A stretch of DNA of 64,000 nt from Billgrantia endophytica (GTDB lineage: Bacteria; Pseudomonadota; Gammaproteobacteria; Pseudomonadales; Halomonadaceae). The stretch covers positions 1 to 64,000 of the forward strand of contig NZ_PNRF01000031.1 in assembly GCF_002879615.1 (NCBI RefSeq). Direction: 5' to 3'. Positions within the stretch are counted from its first letter, which is position 1, and each line of letters starts with the position of its first letter. Positions 1 through 8,307 of this stretch are shown one piece after another. The notes below the pieces were generated by a model. The model did no database searches. It was given only the letters and a program-made list of their open reading frames with translations, and was not told the origin of the DNA. A program made the position numbers and the translations under genes.

Positions 1-21
1 TCGATCTCCTTTCCCGCTCCA
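1..21 (+). tRNA. 3' end of a tRNA-Gly (partial, begins before the window)
   Basis: The first 21 bases read as the 3' part of a glycine tRNA: the end of the T arm, the acceptor strand TTCCCGC, discriminator T and CCA. The acceptor strand is identical to that of the intact tRNA-Gly near 5.1 kb. The T stem differs from that copy by one base (CTCC instead of CTCG). It may be a real tRNA whose 5' part lies outside the window, or an attachment-site remnant. Confidence 0.5.
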
Positions 22-81
22 GTTATTTGTTCACCCTCGAATGTGCCAAGGCTCGGGCCGTGATCCGGGGCGCCGGTCCGA

Positions 82-102
82 TCGATCTCCTTTCCCGCTC
101 CA
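82..102 (+). repeat. Second copy of the tRNA-Gly 3' end (att-like core)
   Basis: This is an exact repeat of the first 21 bases of the window, and identity continues for three more bases (AGTT context). No tRNA body precedes it, so it is a detached 3' end. Such duplicated tRNA tails are left when an integrase inserts an element at a tRNA gene. ICEclc-type elements are known to use the 3' end of tRNA-Gly. Confidence 0.6.
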
Positions 103-529
103 GTTTTGATCCGCACAAGCCCATCGGCCCCGCCTACATATGCCTTGACGGTGCTCCCCGATACGATGCCCGACAGGCAGCGACGCCTTCCATTGAGAAC
201 CATTCCGAGATTGCCTTCGGGAAGCCCGCATTTTCCGAGATCAAGCCGGCCTGACCAGGCTGGCGGAGCGTGGTATGGGGGCCGACGGCCTCAGCACCAA
301 CCATTGCCGCCCCCCGTCCTCGATGATGTGATCAATTTTGCACAGCCTTTCCCCGAGCATAGGCGTAACGTCATTGGCATGGAGGCATCGTTTCCTGCCA
401 CCGCCTCCCTATGTCCTTTACGGCTGGGCAAGACCGGACAAGCATTTCCTCCTGCGTGCCTGGCAAGACATACGTTTTGGGCGTGCTCACTCGAGGAGCC
501 GTCGGCATTGATCACGCAAGGACAATATC
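103..529. other. Non-coding stretch before the PHA depolymerase
   Basis: No convincing gene is visible. The open frames here have atypical composition and no recognisable motifs. It probably contains the promoter of the downstream depolymerase gene and debris next to the tRNA-derived repeats. Confidence 0.4.
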
Positions 530-1630
530 ATGGTAAATCTACTGAACCCTTTCGCGTACATAGATTTAATACCCTCCTTCACGCAAATGGATTTAATGAA
601 CCCTCTCACGTACATGAAAAGAAACAGCAGCGGTAGCGGCGACCATCTGTCGACCCTGAGTGAGTTCGGAACCAATCCAGGCGCCTTGCAGGCTCGAACG
701 CATATACCGACAGACTTGGCCGAGGGCGCGCCACTGGTCGTCGTGCTGCATGGCTGCAAGCAGACAGCGGAGGACTATGATCATGGCGCCGGCTGGTCCG
801 AGGTTGCCGACCAGTTCGGATTCGCCCTGCTGTTTCCCGAGCAGCAACGCTCGAACAATTGGCTGCTTGGCTTCAATTGGTTCGAGCCACGTGACACCCG
901 GCGTGGTGCCGGTGAGGCCCTCTCGATTCGGCATATGGTCGAACAGGTAGTCAGCGATCATGGTATCGATCGCCAGCGCATCTTCATCACCGGCTTGTCC
1001 GCGGGTGGCGCCATGACATCGGTCATGCTCGCGACCTATCCGGACGTCTTCGCCGGCGGTGCCATCATCGCCGGGCTACCGTTCGGGAGTGCATACACCG
1101 CTCTGGCCGCACTGCGTCGAATGAAGGGAAAAGGAGAGCCGACAGCACGACAGCTCGCAACACGGTTACGTGATGCCTCGGGATATGACGGGCCTTGGCC
1201 GACACTCTCGGTGTGGCACGGGAGCGGCGACCATACGGTCGCCCCCTCGAATGCCACGGCGATTCTCGACCAGTGGCGGGTGCTTCACGATCTCGGACGA
1301 ATGCCGACAAGCACGCACATCGTCAACGGCTATCCTCGGCGTGTCTGGAGCGATGCCGACGGTCATGAACTCATCGAAGAATACAACATCACCGGGATGG
1401 GTCACGGTACGCCATTGAAGACGGGAGGACGCAACAGTTGTGGTTCGCGTGGTGCCTATATGCTCGAGGTGAATATCTCTTCCACACGCCACATCGCCGA
1501 TTTCTGGGGGCTCGATTCGCCAGCCAGGCCAGCCATTACAGGTGACGCCACTGTCATCCCCGCAGGCCGGTCGAAGCATGTGCTTCCCGAAAGGAAACCG
1601 GGCGCCGCTTCTCTTCGCCCCACGGCATGA
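530..1630 (+). CDS. PHB depolymerase family esterase (short-chain PHA depolymerase, LpqC/PhaZ type)
   Basis: This is an alpha/beta hydrolase of the Esterase_PHB family, 366 residues. The oxyanion-hole motif HGCKQ lies near residue 74. The lipase box GLSAG places the nucleophile at Ser157. The likely remaining triad residues are Asp234 (GSGDHTV) and His292 (GMGHG). The family hydrolyses poly-3-hydroxybutyrate or related esters. No cleavable signal peptide or separate substrate-binding domain is evident. The first 29 residues are three imperfect nine-residue repeats instead, so an intracellular or granule-bound role is possible. A later ATG at 614 would remove the repeats. The gene stands alone between a non-coding region and a Crp-type regulator. 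Confidence 0.85.
   Translation: MVNLLNPFAYIDLIPSFTQMDLMNPLTYMKRNSSGSGDHLSTLSEFGTNPGALQARTHIPTDLAEGAPLVVVLHGCKQTAEDYDHGAGWSEVADQFGFALLFPEQQRSNNWLLGFNWFEPRDTRRGAGEALSIRHMVEQVVSDHGIDRQRIFITGLSAGGAMTSVMLATYPDVFAGGAIIAGLPFGSAYTALAALRRMKGKGEPTARQLATRLRDASGYDGPWPTLSVWHGSGDHTVAPSNATAILDQWRVLHDLGRMPTSTHIVNGYPRRVWSDADGHELIEEYNITGMGHGTPLKTGGRNSCGSRGAYMLEVNISSTRHIADFWGLDSPARPAITGDATVIPAGRSKHVLPERKPGAASLRPTA
536..616 (+). repeat. Three imperfect 27-nt tandem repeats at the depolymerase N terminus
   Basis: Residues 3-29 of the depolymerase read NLLNPFAYI, DLIPSFTQM and DLMNPLTYM. The DNA repeats with a 27-nt period (core ATTTAATgaACCCTcnnnACGTACAT in the clearest units). The pattern looks like recent in-frame tandem duplication. 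Confidence 0.6.
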
Positions 1631-1787
1631 GTCGCATCAGGCCGAAGTGCGCCGAAAACACGTCTGACAATCGCCGCACCCAGGCGTGCTATGCTTGATG
1701 GCAGGAATCCGACGGCCCGCCCCTAGCGTGTCAGCGACGACGCTTCTAAATACTGACCGTTAAATATCCCCAACAGGAGTCCGTGAT

Positions 1788-2459
1788 ATGGCGACCGACG
1801 ACCTACCGTCATTCGAGGTGACATCGTTCTTGGCGAAGATAGGCGAGGGACAACGCATCGATCGATACCACGAGGATCAGGTCGTCTTCGCTCAGGGCGC
1901 TGCGGCCGATGCGGTCTTCTTTATTCAGGAAGGCGAGGTCAAGGTCAGCGTGGTGTCCGAGCAGGGCAAGGAAGCGGTGGTCGCCATGCTTGGCAAGGAA
2001 GAGTTCTTCGGCGAAGGATGTCTTGCCGGGCAGGCACTGCGCATATCGACGGTGACGACCCTGACCGAGGCGGTCATCATACGGCTGGAGAAAGCGGCCA
2101 TCGTACGCTTGATCCAAGAGGAACCGGAGTTTTCCGAAACGTTCATTTCCCACCTGCTGAGCCGTGCCATCCGTGTGGAGGCGGACCTTGTCGATCAGTT
2201 GTTCAACTCCAGCGAAAAGCGTCTTGCCCGAACGTTGCTTCTACTGGCGAATTTCGGCCAGGAAGGCAATCCGACGCCGATGATCGCGAAGATCAGTCAG
2301 GAGACGCTGGCCCAGATGGTCGGCACTACCCGCTCAAGGGTGAGCTTCTTCATGAACCGGTTTCGAGAATTGGGTTTCATTTCCTACAATGGCGGCATCG
2401 AAATCCACAGCTCACTGTTGAATGCGGTGTTGCATGACCAGCCGCATATCAAGCCCTGA
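1788..2459 (+). CDS. Crp/Fnr family transcriptional regulator
   Basis: The 223-residue protein has an N-terminal cyclic-nucleotide-binding-like beta-roll (about residues 20-135; FFIQEGEVKVSV, FFGEGCLAG), a dimerisation helix and a C-terminal winged helix. The recognition region is ISQETLAQMVGTTRSRVSFFM (split here near residues 168-188). There is no Fnr-type cysteine cluster, so it does not look like an oxygen sensor. An AGGAG sequence lies upstream of the ATG. It is transcribed in the same direction as the PHA depolymerase but 150 bp away, so it probably has its own promoter. Its ligand cannot be told from the sequence. Confidence 0.88.
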   Translation: MATDDLPSFEVTSFLAKIGEGQRIDRYHEDQVVFAQGAAADAVFFIQEGEVKVSVVSEQGKEAVVAMLGKEEFFGEGCLAGQALRISTVTTLTEAVIIRLEKAAIVRLIQEEPEFSETFISHLLSRAIRVEADLVDQLFNSSEKRLARTLLLLANFGQEGNPTPMIAKISQETLAQMVGTTRSRVSFFMNRFRELGFISYNGGIEIHSSLLNAVLHDQPHIKP

Positions 2460-2501
2460 CGGTGTCCGTTTCCAGCCGACCCTTGATCGGCCAGGTCCGT
2501 T

Positions 2502-2576
2502 TCAGCGAAGGCCAAGGAACGAAAGAATGACGAGTACGACGACGACGACACCGATAATATAAAAGATTCTATTCAT
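2502..2576 (-). CDS. 24-residue single-pass membrane miniprotein
   Basis: The minus strand encodes a 24-residue peptide that starts MNRIFYIIGVVVVVLVILSF and ends LGLR before a TGA stop. It is almost entirely one hydrophobic helix with a basic N terminus and a terminal Arg. Miniproteins of this form (MNRI, then a Val/Ile/Leu helix, then FLGLR) recur in proteobacterial genomes as far as I recall, which argues against chance. A purine-rich AGAGAAAC lies 5-10 bases before the ATG. The function is unknown. Confidence 0.6.
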   Translation of the reverse strand: MNRIFYIIGVVVVVLVILSFLGLR

Positions 2577-2904
2577 GAGGTTTCTCTGCTGGTGCGCATC
2601 GCCCTGAAAAGGAGTAATGCGCTGTCATATGTGTCATGATGGCGATCCATCTGTGCGGTAGTTAACATAGCACCCTGCTGTCCGGAAAGCTTCCCTTGTT
2701 TTTCCTTTCCATCGCATACAAGCCTTGCCTTTCAGAAAAACGGGTGCCATGTGATGGGGTGATCATTTCAACCCATTGAATCAGTTGAAAAAATATCCAT
2801 CTAAAAAGGAAGCCGTACTATGGAGTCACCTTCTGATCCGGCAGGACCCCGACACCATGGTGGATTATTTTTTCATGCGTGTTCCTCATGCGGGTAACTC
2901 AATA

Positions 2905-3354
2905 ATGAAGCTTGAATTGAAAGAAGTCACTCTTGTGAATTTTGAAGAAGTCATTGCTCTTGAAGTGACTGAGGATCAACGTGGATATGTTGCCGGTAAT
3001 CTGTACTCCATTGCCGAATCAAAGTTCCATTCAACGTACCGGCCTTGCGCAATCTATTGTGACAACAAAGCGGTTGGTTTTCTCATGTACGAATCATTGG
3101 AACGCCACAATAAACCAAAAGAATACAGCATATTCCGTTTCATGATTGATAAGGAATATCAAGGAAAAGGTCTCGGCCGTAAGGCCATGGATCTCATATT
3201 GGCGGAAATAAGAGAAAAAGGCGGCGTTGAAAAAATTTCGATTTGCTATGTTAAAAGCAACCCTGTTGCCAGTGGATTCTACGGCAGTTTTGGCTTTCGT
3301 GAGATAGGAATTGATGAGGAAACCGGTGAGGTTATTGCGGAAATTCGGGTGTAG
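2905..3354 (+). CDS. GNAT acetyltransferase, spermidine/diamine type (BltD/PaiA-like)
   Basis: The protein of about 149 residues follows the layout of diamine/spermidine N-acetyltransferases. VTEDQRGYVA lies near the N terminus, RPCAIYCDNKAVGFLMY in the central strands, FMIDKEYQGKGLGRKA forms the acetyl-CoA loop (Q/RxxGxG), and NPVASGFYGSFGF is the C-terminal motif. The family acetylates polyamines with acetyl-CoA. I chose the ATG at 2905 because it gives the usual family length. The frame is open upstream to a TTG at 2776. The gene is clearly AT-richer than its neighbours, which suggests transfer. The next gene encodes an acetylpolyamine-amidohydrolase-like enzyme. Confidence 0.8.
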   Translation: MKLELKEVTLVNFEEVIALEVTEDQRGYVAGNLYSIAESKFHSTYRPCAIYCDNKAVGFLMYESLERHNKPKEYSIFRFMIDKEYQGKGLGRKAMDLILAEIREKGGVEKISICYVKSNPVASGFYGSFGFREIGIDEETGEVIAEIRV

Positions 3355-3536
3355 AATAATTCGAACGCCTTGTCGTACCACAACATCAGTAGATTATCTG
3401 GCGGCGCCTGTGTCGGGAGGCAACATGCCGTTATTGAGCACCCGATACCCGAATTTTCTATCAACCTATTAGGCTCGCATCGACTACACTGGAATTGATA
3501 ATTCCATTTCCGAATGTACCCATGGAGGATTTTATC

Positions 3537-4652
3537 TTGATCGGCGAACGAGATGTATTAGTTATACATGATGACCGTATGCTGGCTCATAAGCCAGATG
3601 CTGAGGAGCCTTTCCAACCTGGGAAGTTGGATAGCCGTGTGCAAGCAATTCTCGGAGGGCTTTTCGAAGCCGCTGTCATAAAATGGAGCTACCCGGAACA
3701 TCCGGGACGGCTTCTGGCCATTACTGATTTGTTGACGCGTGAACCCGTACCGGGTGTGCGCTATGAGACGGCCCGAGCGGCTACGGAGGAGGAGCTAGGT
3801 AGGGTGCATACCACGTCCTATATAGAGAATATTTATGCCCTGCGTGGTAAGCAGGCCTGGCTGGATGTCGATACCACCGCCGTTTCGCCAGGCAGCGTCG
3901 ATGCAGCCGAAGTGGCCGCGGGGTCGGCCATTGCCGCAGTCGAAGCCGTTGTCGGCGGTCGTGCCGGCAGTGCATTCGCTCTCTGCCGGCCCCCCGGCCA
4001 TCATGCAAACTCGGTACGCGCTCGCGGTTTTTGCCTGTTCAACAATGTTGCCGTGGCTGCGGCCCATGCCCAAGCTGCGCTGGGTTGCGAGCGGGTATTG
4101 ATCGTTGACTGGGATGTCCATCACGGTAATGGGACTCAGAGCATCTTTTGGGCCTCGCCGGATGTCATGTTTTTCGATACCCATCGTGCCCCCCCCTTTT
4201 ACCCCGGAACCGGCAGCAAGGAGGAAGTGGGCGAGGGCCTGGGCGAGGGATTGACCGTCAATGTTCCCTTGCCGGCCGGCTGCGGCGACCCCGCGTTGAT
4301 CAAAGTCTATCGAGAGATATTGGTTCCGGCGGTGGAATGGTTCAAGCCCGATGTGATACTGGTCTCGGCGGGTTTCGATATGCATCAACTGGATCTATGC
4401 ATGAACTTGAGCTACAACGGCTTTGGCGCGCTGACCGGTATCGTGCAAGAACTGGCCGACAAGCATTGCGATGGGCGTTTGGTCATGGTTCTGGAGGGTG
4501 GCTATCATCTTGAGTCATTGGCACGCGGAGTCCGGACCGTGCTGGAAGTCCTGGCTGGTGGCGAACCGCCGGAAATCGAGGAGCCAGGCCTGCGCGAAGT
4601 GGCCGAACTAGTCGCCTTTCACAGTACGGCTTTCAAGGGAAGCGTTGCATAA
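3537..4652 (+). CDS. Histone deacetylase family protein / acetylpolyamine amidohydrolase-like
   Basis: This is a zinc deacetylase of the arginase/HDAC fold, 371 residues from the chosen start. Visible motifs are RPPGHHA (His pair near 155-156), [10 protein letters not shown] (Asp191, Asp193, His195; zinc and charge-relay residues), SAGFDMH (zinc ligand Asp281) and LEGGYHLE (catalytic Tyr near 323). The family removes acetyl groups from lysines or polyamines. I chose TTG at 3537 because GGAGG lies eight bases before it. An in-frame ATG at 3522 overlaps that ribosome-binding sequence. The upstream acetyltransferase suggests polyamine substrates. Confidence 0.85.
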   Translation: MIGERDVLVIHDDRMLAHKPDAEEPFQPGKLDSRVQAILGGLFEAAVIKWSYPEHPGRLLAITDLLTREPVPGVRYETARAATEEELGRVHTTSYIENIYALRGKQAWLDVDTTAVSPGSVDAAEVAAGSAIAAVEAVVGGRAGSAFALCRPPGHHANSVRARGFCLFNNVAVAAAHAQAALGCERVLIVDWDVHHGNGTQSIFWASPDVMFFDTHRAPPFYPGTGSKEEVGEGLGEGLTVNVPLPAGCGDPALIKVYREILVPAVEWFKPDVILVSAGFDMHQLDLCMNLSYNGFGALTGIVQELADKHCDGRLVMVLEGGYHLESLARGVRTVLEVLAGGEPPEIEEPGLREVAELVAFHSTAFKGSVA

Positions 4653-4942
4653 ATCCTCTCGCTGTTTCACGATCGGGGCGGGGTAAAATCAAACCGTCGC
4701 ACAGCGGCAAGAGCCATGGGCATCAGGATCACCAAACACGAGGGGGCTCTCCAACGGCCAGTAGCTGGCCGGAGTCTGTCCTTGAAGAAAAGTTGGCGCA
4801 AGGGTTGCCTGGAAGGCAAAGTAAGTCCATAATTGCGGCCGTTGTTGATTGGCTGGCGGCGGAAAGTTTTTACAATCAAGGAGTTAGAAGCTCGATTGTC
4901 ATCTCGTTTCCCGCTCCAGGCTCTCACTTCGGTGGGTATTGA
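4653..4942. other. Non-coding stretch before the tRNA pair
   Basis: I see no gene in these 290 bases. The only recognisable element is a detached tRNA-Gly 3' end near the right side. Confidence 0.5.
4901..4919 (+). repeat. Detached tRNA-Gly 3' end (att-like core)
   Basis: The 19 bases ATCTCGTTTCCCGCTCCAG are identical to the last 18 bases plus one of the intact tRNA-Gly about 215 bp downstream. No tRNA body precedes them. This looks like an attL/attR remnant. The region between this copy and the intact gene contains tRNA-Glu. Confidence 0.7.
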
Positions 4943-5018
4943 GTCCCATTCGTCTAGTGGCCCAGGACACCGCCCTTTCACGGCGGGAACAGGGGTTCGA
5001 ACCCCCTATGGGACGCCA
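4943..5018 (+). tRNA. tRNA-Glu (TTC)
   Basis: This is a complete 76-base cloverleaf. The acceptor GTCCCAT pairs with ATGGGAC, followed by G and encoded CCA. The anticodon loop CTTTCAC carries TTC, and the T loop is GTTCGAA. Confidence 0.95.
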
Positions 5019-5059
5019 CCCTTCCGGCAGGCATGCCGATAGCATACTATGTCAGACAA

Positions 5060-5134
5060 GCGGGAATAGCTCAGTGGTAGAGCACAACCTTGCCAAGGTT
5101 GGGGTCGCGAGTTCGAATCTCGTTTCCCGCTCCA
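5060..5134 (+). tRNA. tRNA-Gly (GCC)
   Basis: This is a complete 75-base cloverleaf. The acceptor GCGGGAA pairs with TTCCCGC, followed by T and encoded CCA. The anticodon loop TTGCCAA gives GCC, and the T loop is GTTCGAA. Its last 18 bases recur as detached copies at the start of the window and just upstream, so this is a probable integration target. Confidence 0.96.
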
Positions 5135-5379
5135 GTTTTTGATCTGCAGAAGTCCAAGGTGTTGCCACGTTTACAGGCTCTCAGGAGGTGACGACCGATC
5201 TTTCCTCTGTATCTGTAAGTGGTTCCACATCTCTTCCCTCAGCAAGACAAGATCAGCTCGCTACTTCACTGACCATGACCCCGGTCCATCGGCTGCCCGC
5301 CATACCAGTGCTGCCGGCACAGCCAGAAAAACCGTGACTCCCACCATCTCTGACATCCAACGGAAACGCTGAGCTGTCG

Positions 5380-5595
5380 ATGCGCAGTCCTCAAGTAGCC
5401 GAGCTCACGTTACACGAAGCAAAATACCATCAGTTCAAGCGCATGTTCGCGACACTTGGCAATCATGTCAATGCCCTTCACCGTGAATCGATGGGAGGGC
5501 TGACCCTGGATGGGTTGGCCTCGTTTCGTCTTCGCCAATCTGCTCTTCGTATCCTATTGGTATCGGTGTCAGGCTGCTCGCTCGTCACACTTTGA
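5380..5595 (+). pseudogene. Remnant of a 16S rRNA pseudouridine synthase (RsuA-type C terminus)
   Basis: About 45 residues match the C-terminal end of RsuA-type synthases: ELTLHEAKYHQFKRMFATLG is followed by NHVNALHRE and GGLTLDGLA. This is the conserved region after the catalytic domain. The catalytic part is absent upstream and the frame degenerates after LDGLA, so only a fragment remains. The bases between tRNA-Gly and this fragment (about 245 bp) and those after it up to the next gene show nothing else recognisable. Confidence 0.65.
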
Positions 5596-5858
5596 GGTAG
5601 CCTGATGCGGGACCAATGATAAGACTAAGATCTAGTAAGAAAAATGTATCTCCAGCCATAAAGCTTTGCCTCTCCCTGCCGATAGTCCTAGTTAGACGGC
5701 CATCTAAAAACAGCCGGAGGGCATTCTATGTGTCTAGCCATCTGTGTATGTGAATTGCTTGTACCACAGCTGGCAGCACCGCCGATGCAGGTCAGGCTTA
5801 GCCGCAAAACTGGGTGAACACCACCCAATGTCTCATGCCTCTAAGCAGGAGAGCTGAA

Positions 5859-6323
5859 GTGAAAAAGAAAGTTGGTGCTTGTCTAGCTATTGGCTTTTTC
5901 CTTCTGGCATTGTGGGGTGTTGTCCTCGGACAATCAAGAGAGGCTTCTGTTTCAACAGAAAGTAATCCTGGAAGGATGCTGGCACTTAGTAGCGGCGGTG
6001 GTATAAAGCAATCATTCCATCATCCTACGAGAGCTGATTGCCCTCAAGATGCTATTTTGCCAAGAAAAGAACTTACTGACATTGAATGGCAAACGATGTG
6101 GTATCCCGATGCCATTGGGCAGAGAGTCGAGCTTTGCTATTTTGCTCCCTACGCTAGCAATTCTGTAGACTGTATACTTGTTTCGCCGAATTCTTCGGGA
6201 AACATCTCTAGCTTTAACGGTCAGCTCTTTGATATCGATTCCAATGTCGAGCTTGTATATGAAGCGGATAGCGCTACAGGAACACTTTCGAGACAAATAG
6301 AAAATGCTGTAATGATAGTGTAA
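5859..6323 (+). CDS. Hypothetical secreted or membrane-anchored protein
   Basis: The start is a GTG preceded by AGGAG at seven bases, giving 154 residues. The N terminus MKKKVGACLAIGFFLLALWG is a clear signal peptide or membrane anchor, and the remaining 125 residues would be outside the cytoplasm. Three cysteines occur in the exported part. I recognise no family. The gene opens a same-strand run of unknown proteins with GC content below the surrounding chromosome and could be their operon leader. Confidence 0.55.
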   Translation: MKKKVGACLAIGFFLLALWGVVLGQSREASVSTESNPGRMLALSSGGGIKQSFHHPTRADCPQDAILPRKELTDIEWQTMWYPDAIGQRVELCYFAPYASNSVDCILVSPNSSGNISSFNGQLFDIDSNVELVYEADSATGTLSRQIENAVMIV

Positions 6324-6354
6324 CCTTTAACTTTCGCTACTAAACGGTGAGAAG

Positions 6355-7278
6355 ATGGGCATCCATGGTGTGGGAAATGGCTATATCGAAAACGCCACAC
6401 TAGCTTCTGTAAAGTATGAGGCTGGCAAAGCGGCCAGCCTCACTCAAAGCACAGAGGTTAATGTAAGAGGCAGTAAACAAGCACAAGAAAGCAGCACGGT
6501 TACCCTTAGTGGTCGCGCTATCATGGCTTCTCGACTGTTTTCCTCAGAAAGTGGGGAGCCGCCTGTGCTGCCGAGTATTCGTACGAATGGCGAATATATG
6601 GGCATGCTGCCTCAACATTTCTTGACGGAGAGTGATCGATCGCTTATTTCAGAAGTGTATGAGCTGGCGTATGAGAAAGGCGTGGACCTACGGTATGTGG
6701 ATCAGTTGGCTAGAGATTTAGGGCGTTATCGTAAACACGATAATGGCACCATGCTGATAAGCTTCAATGAGGGTTCATACGATCTGCAAGGTCGAAAACA
6801 AACGATAAGCTTTACTGAAAAGGATGCCGCTACTGCTGAAAGAATCCTGTCAGGGGGGGCGTTAAGCTCAACAGATATTGATCAAGGTTTTATAAGGTGG
6901 AGGCTGGACCCGGGAATTGGTTTTGGTCTAAGCAGTAATCTTGATTTTTTGGAACAAATGGTAATCCAATTTTCCTCCAGAGCTGATGAGGTGGCGGAGC
7001 TAGGTGCCAAGTTCTCGACTCATGTCTGGATAGAAAACAACTACATTCTTCATACAGCAGATGAAGTCACGCTACATAGGCCCAGTGTTTCGGAAGCACC
7101 GACCGAAGAAGATCAGGTCAAGGAGGCACTGGCATCATTCCAAATCTCCAAACATGGCCTCAATGAACGGCTGCTGGAGGGCTTCTTCGGCAAGAGTGAG
7201 GCGAGAAACACAGCGCAAAGCCTGCTATCACGGCTATTCGATCTGCTGAAGATATCCAACACAAGTAAGAGAGGCTAA
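6355..7278 (+). CDS. Hypothetical protein, first of the accessory run
   Basis: The 307-residue protein starts 31 bases after the previous stop behind GGTGAG. It has a Ser/Thr-rich, low-complexity N terminus. A short VTLSGRAIMASRLF motif near residues 49-62 resembles VTLSAMAMEMSKIL in the third large protein of the run. The C terminus (GLNERLLEGFFGKSEARN...LLSRLF) resembles a stretch encoded in a shifted frame behind that third protein. No signal peptide, transmembrane helix or known catalytic motif is visible. The function is unknown. Confidence 0.6.
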   Translation: MGIHGVGNGYIENATLASVKYEAGKAASLTQSTEVNVRGSKQAQESSTVTLSGRAIMASRLFSSESGEPPVLPSIRTNGEYMGMLPQHFLTESDRSLISEVYELAYEKGVDLRYVDQLARDLGRYRKHDNGTMLISFNEGSYDLQGRKQTISFTEKDAATAERILSGGALSSTDIDQGFIRWRLDPGIGFGLSSNLDFLEQMVIQFSSRADEVAELGAKFSTHVWIENNYILHTADEVTLHRPSVSEAPTEEDQVKEALASFQISKHGLNERLLEGFFGKSEARNTAQSLLSRLFDLLKISNTSKRG

Positions 7279-7291
7279 GGAGAGCGTTCTC

Positions 7292-8068
7292 ATGACCCAC
7301 ATCATCGGTATTCCGAACTCCCAGGTCGGCCAACCCATTGCAGATAACAGCACCCGGGTTACGCCAACCGCCAGCACGATCGAATACACCGACGCTTCAT
7401 CGTCGGCTAGTGGCTCGTCGTCGCCTTCCAGTCAGCTTTCCACCCTGGCCCAGCAACTAAGCGATAGCGCCCTACGTGCCGATGAGCGTGACAGCGCCCT
7501 GAGCCGCAAAGAGCTGGGTGTCAGGGCCGAGGAACGGCTCGGACAGATTCTCGGGCCGAACTACACGGCCAACAAGGCACGCCACGACAGCGAAGTGCCC
7601 AATACCGACGATCCCGCGCTGCTGGCTCGCGCCCAGCAGGCCACCGACTTCGTCAACACGGCAAATAGCAGCCGTGAAACGCCCAACCCCTTTTCCGGTC
7701 TATCGAATGATCAATTAACACTGATTATCTATGATGATAGCGGCGCCTATACTGTCAATGAACGCCGTACAGCATATTATGAGGCCGCTGAACAAAGACA
7801 AGCCTGGAAAAGGGAAGTAGTCGCTAAGACCATAGCAGAATATAATAGCACAGGGAAAATGACTAATTTCTATTCGGAAGTTCTAGCTTATTACGAATCA
7901 TTTCCCCCGATCGAGAAAGCACAATATCCGGTCGACTATACAGAAAATCTTCAGCAGCGGATCAACGACGATACCGATCACCGTCCCAAGGCTGCGCAAA
8001 CCCCAGATCTATTCAACCTTTTCGCAGTGCTGGATCGGCTCAATGCCCATGAGTCTGAAAGCAAGTAA
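7292..8068 (+). CDS. Hypothetical protein with NPF..L/YDDSG motif, second of the accessory run
   Basis: The 258-residue protein starts behind TAAGGAG. The first 60 residues are Ser/Thr-rich and probably disordered. Near residues 131-165 it carries NPFSGLSNDQLTLIIYDDSG followed by AYTVNERRTAY, a motif repeated in the downstream large protein as NPFAELDRHSLSKIAFDDSG then DFTSAERYLAF. The 5' third has higher GC than the 3' part, which could mean a mosaic gene. No membrane segment is present. The function is unknown. Confidence 0.6.
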   Translation: MTHIIGIPNSQVGQPIADNSTRVTPTASTIEYTDASSSASGSSSPSSQLSTLAQQLSDSALRADERDSALSRKELGVRAEERLGQILGPNYTANKARHDSEVPNTDDPALLARAQQATDFVNTANSSRETPNPFSGLSNDQLTLIIYDDSGAYTVNERRTAYYEAAEQRQAWKREVVAKTIAEYNSTGKMTNFYSEVLAYYESFPPIEKAQYPVDYTENLQQRINDDTDHRPKAAQTPDLFNLFAVLDRLNAHESESK

Positions 8069-8105
8069 GGAAAGTACTCCCTGGATCGTCATAAGGAGAT
8101 ATGAC

Positions 8106-8240
8106 ATGCAAGCATCTTACGTTCCCGATTATGAAAGCAGATTCAATAGCGCAGGAGGGGGCTCTATTTGTTCGGACCGGCTGAGTAACGAGCGGTGGTC
8201 CGAACTCTACCAATATACCGCAACCTTTACGGTCTACTGA
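8106..8240 (+). CDS. Small hypothetical protein, 44 residues
   Basis: A strong ribosome-binding site (TAAGGAGAT) lies seven bases before the ATG. The encoded peptide begins MQASYVPDYESRFNSAGGG and ends TATFTVY. Its tyrosine- and serine-rich start resembles the N terminus of the next protein. It may therefore be a truncated paralogue that kept its translation signals. It has no known domain. Confidence 0.45.
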   Translation: MQASYVPDYESRFNSAGGGSICSDRLSNERWSELYQYTATFTVY

Positions 8241-8307
8241 TCATTGACTGCCCTTGGCCCTGTAAATCTGAGGGTGCTATTCGTCTATTTATAAGCGGAG
8301 ACAAGTC

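Noticed and set aside
4667..4981. A 104-residue minus-strand frame before tRNA-Glu
   Set aside because: It overlaps the tRNA and the att-like repeat, and has no motif or ribosome-binding site.
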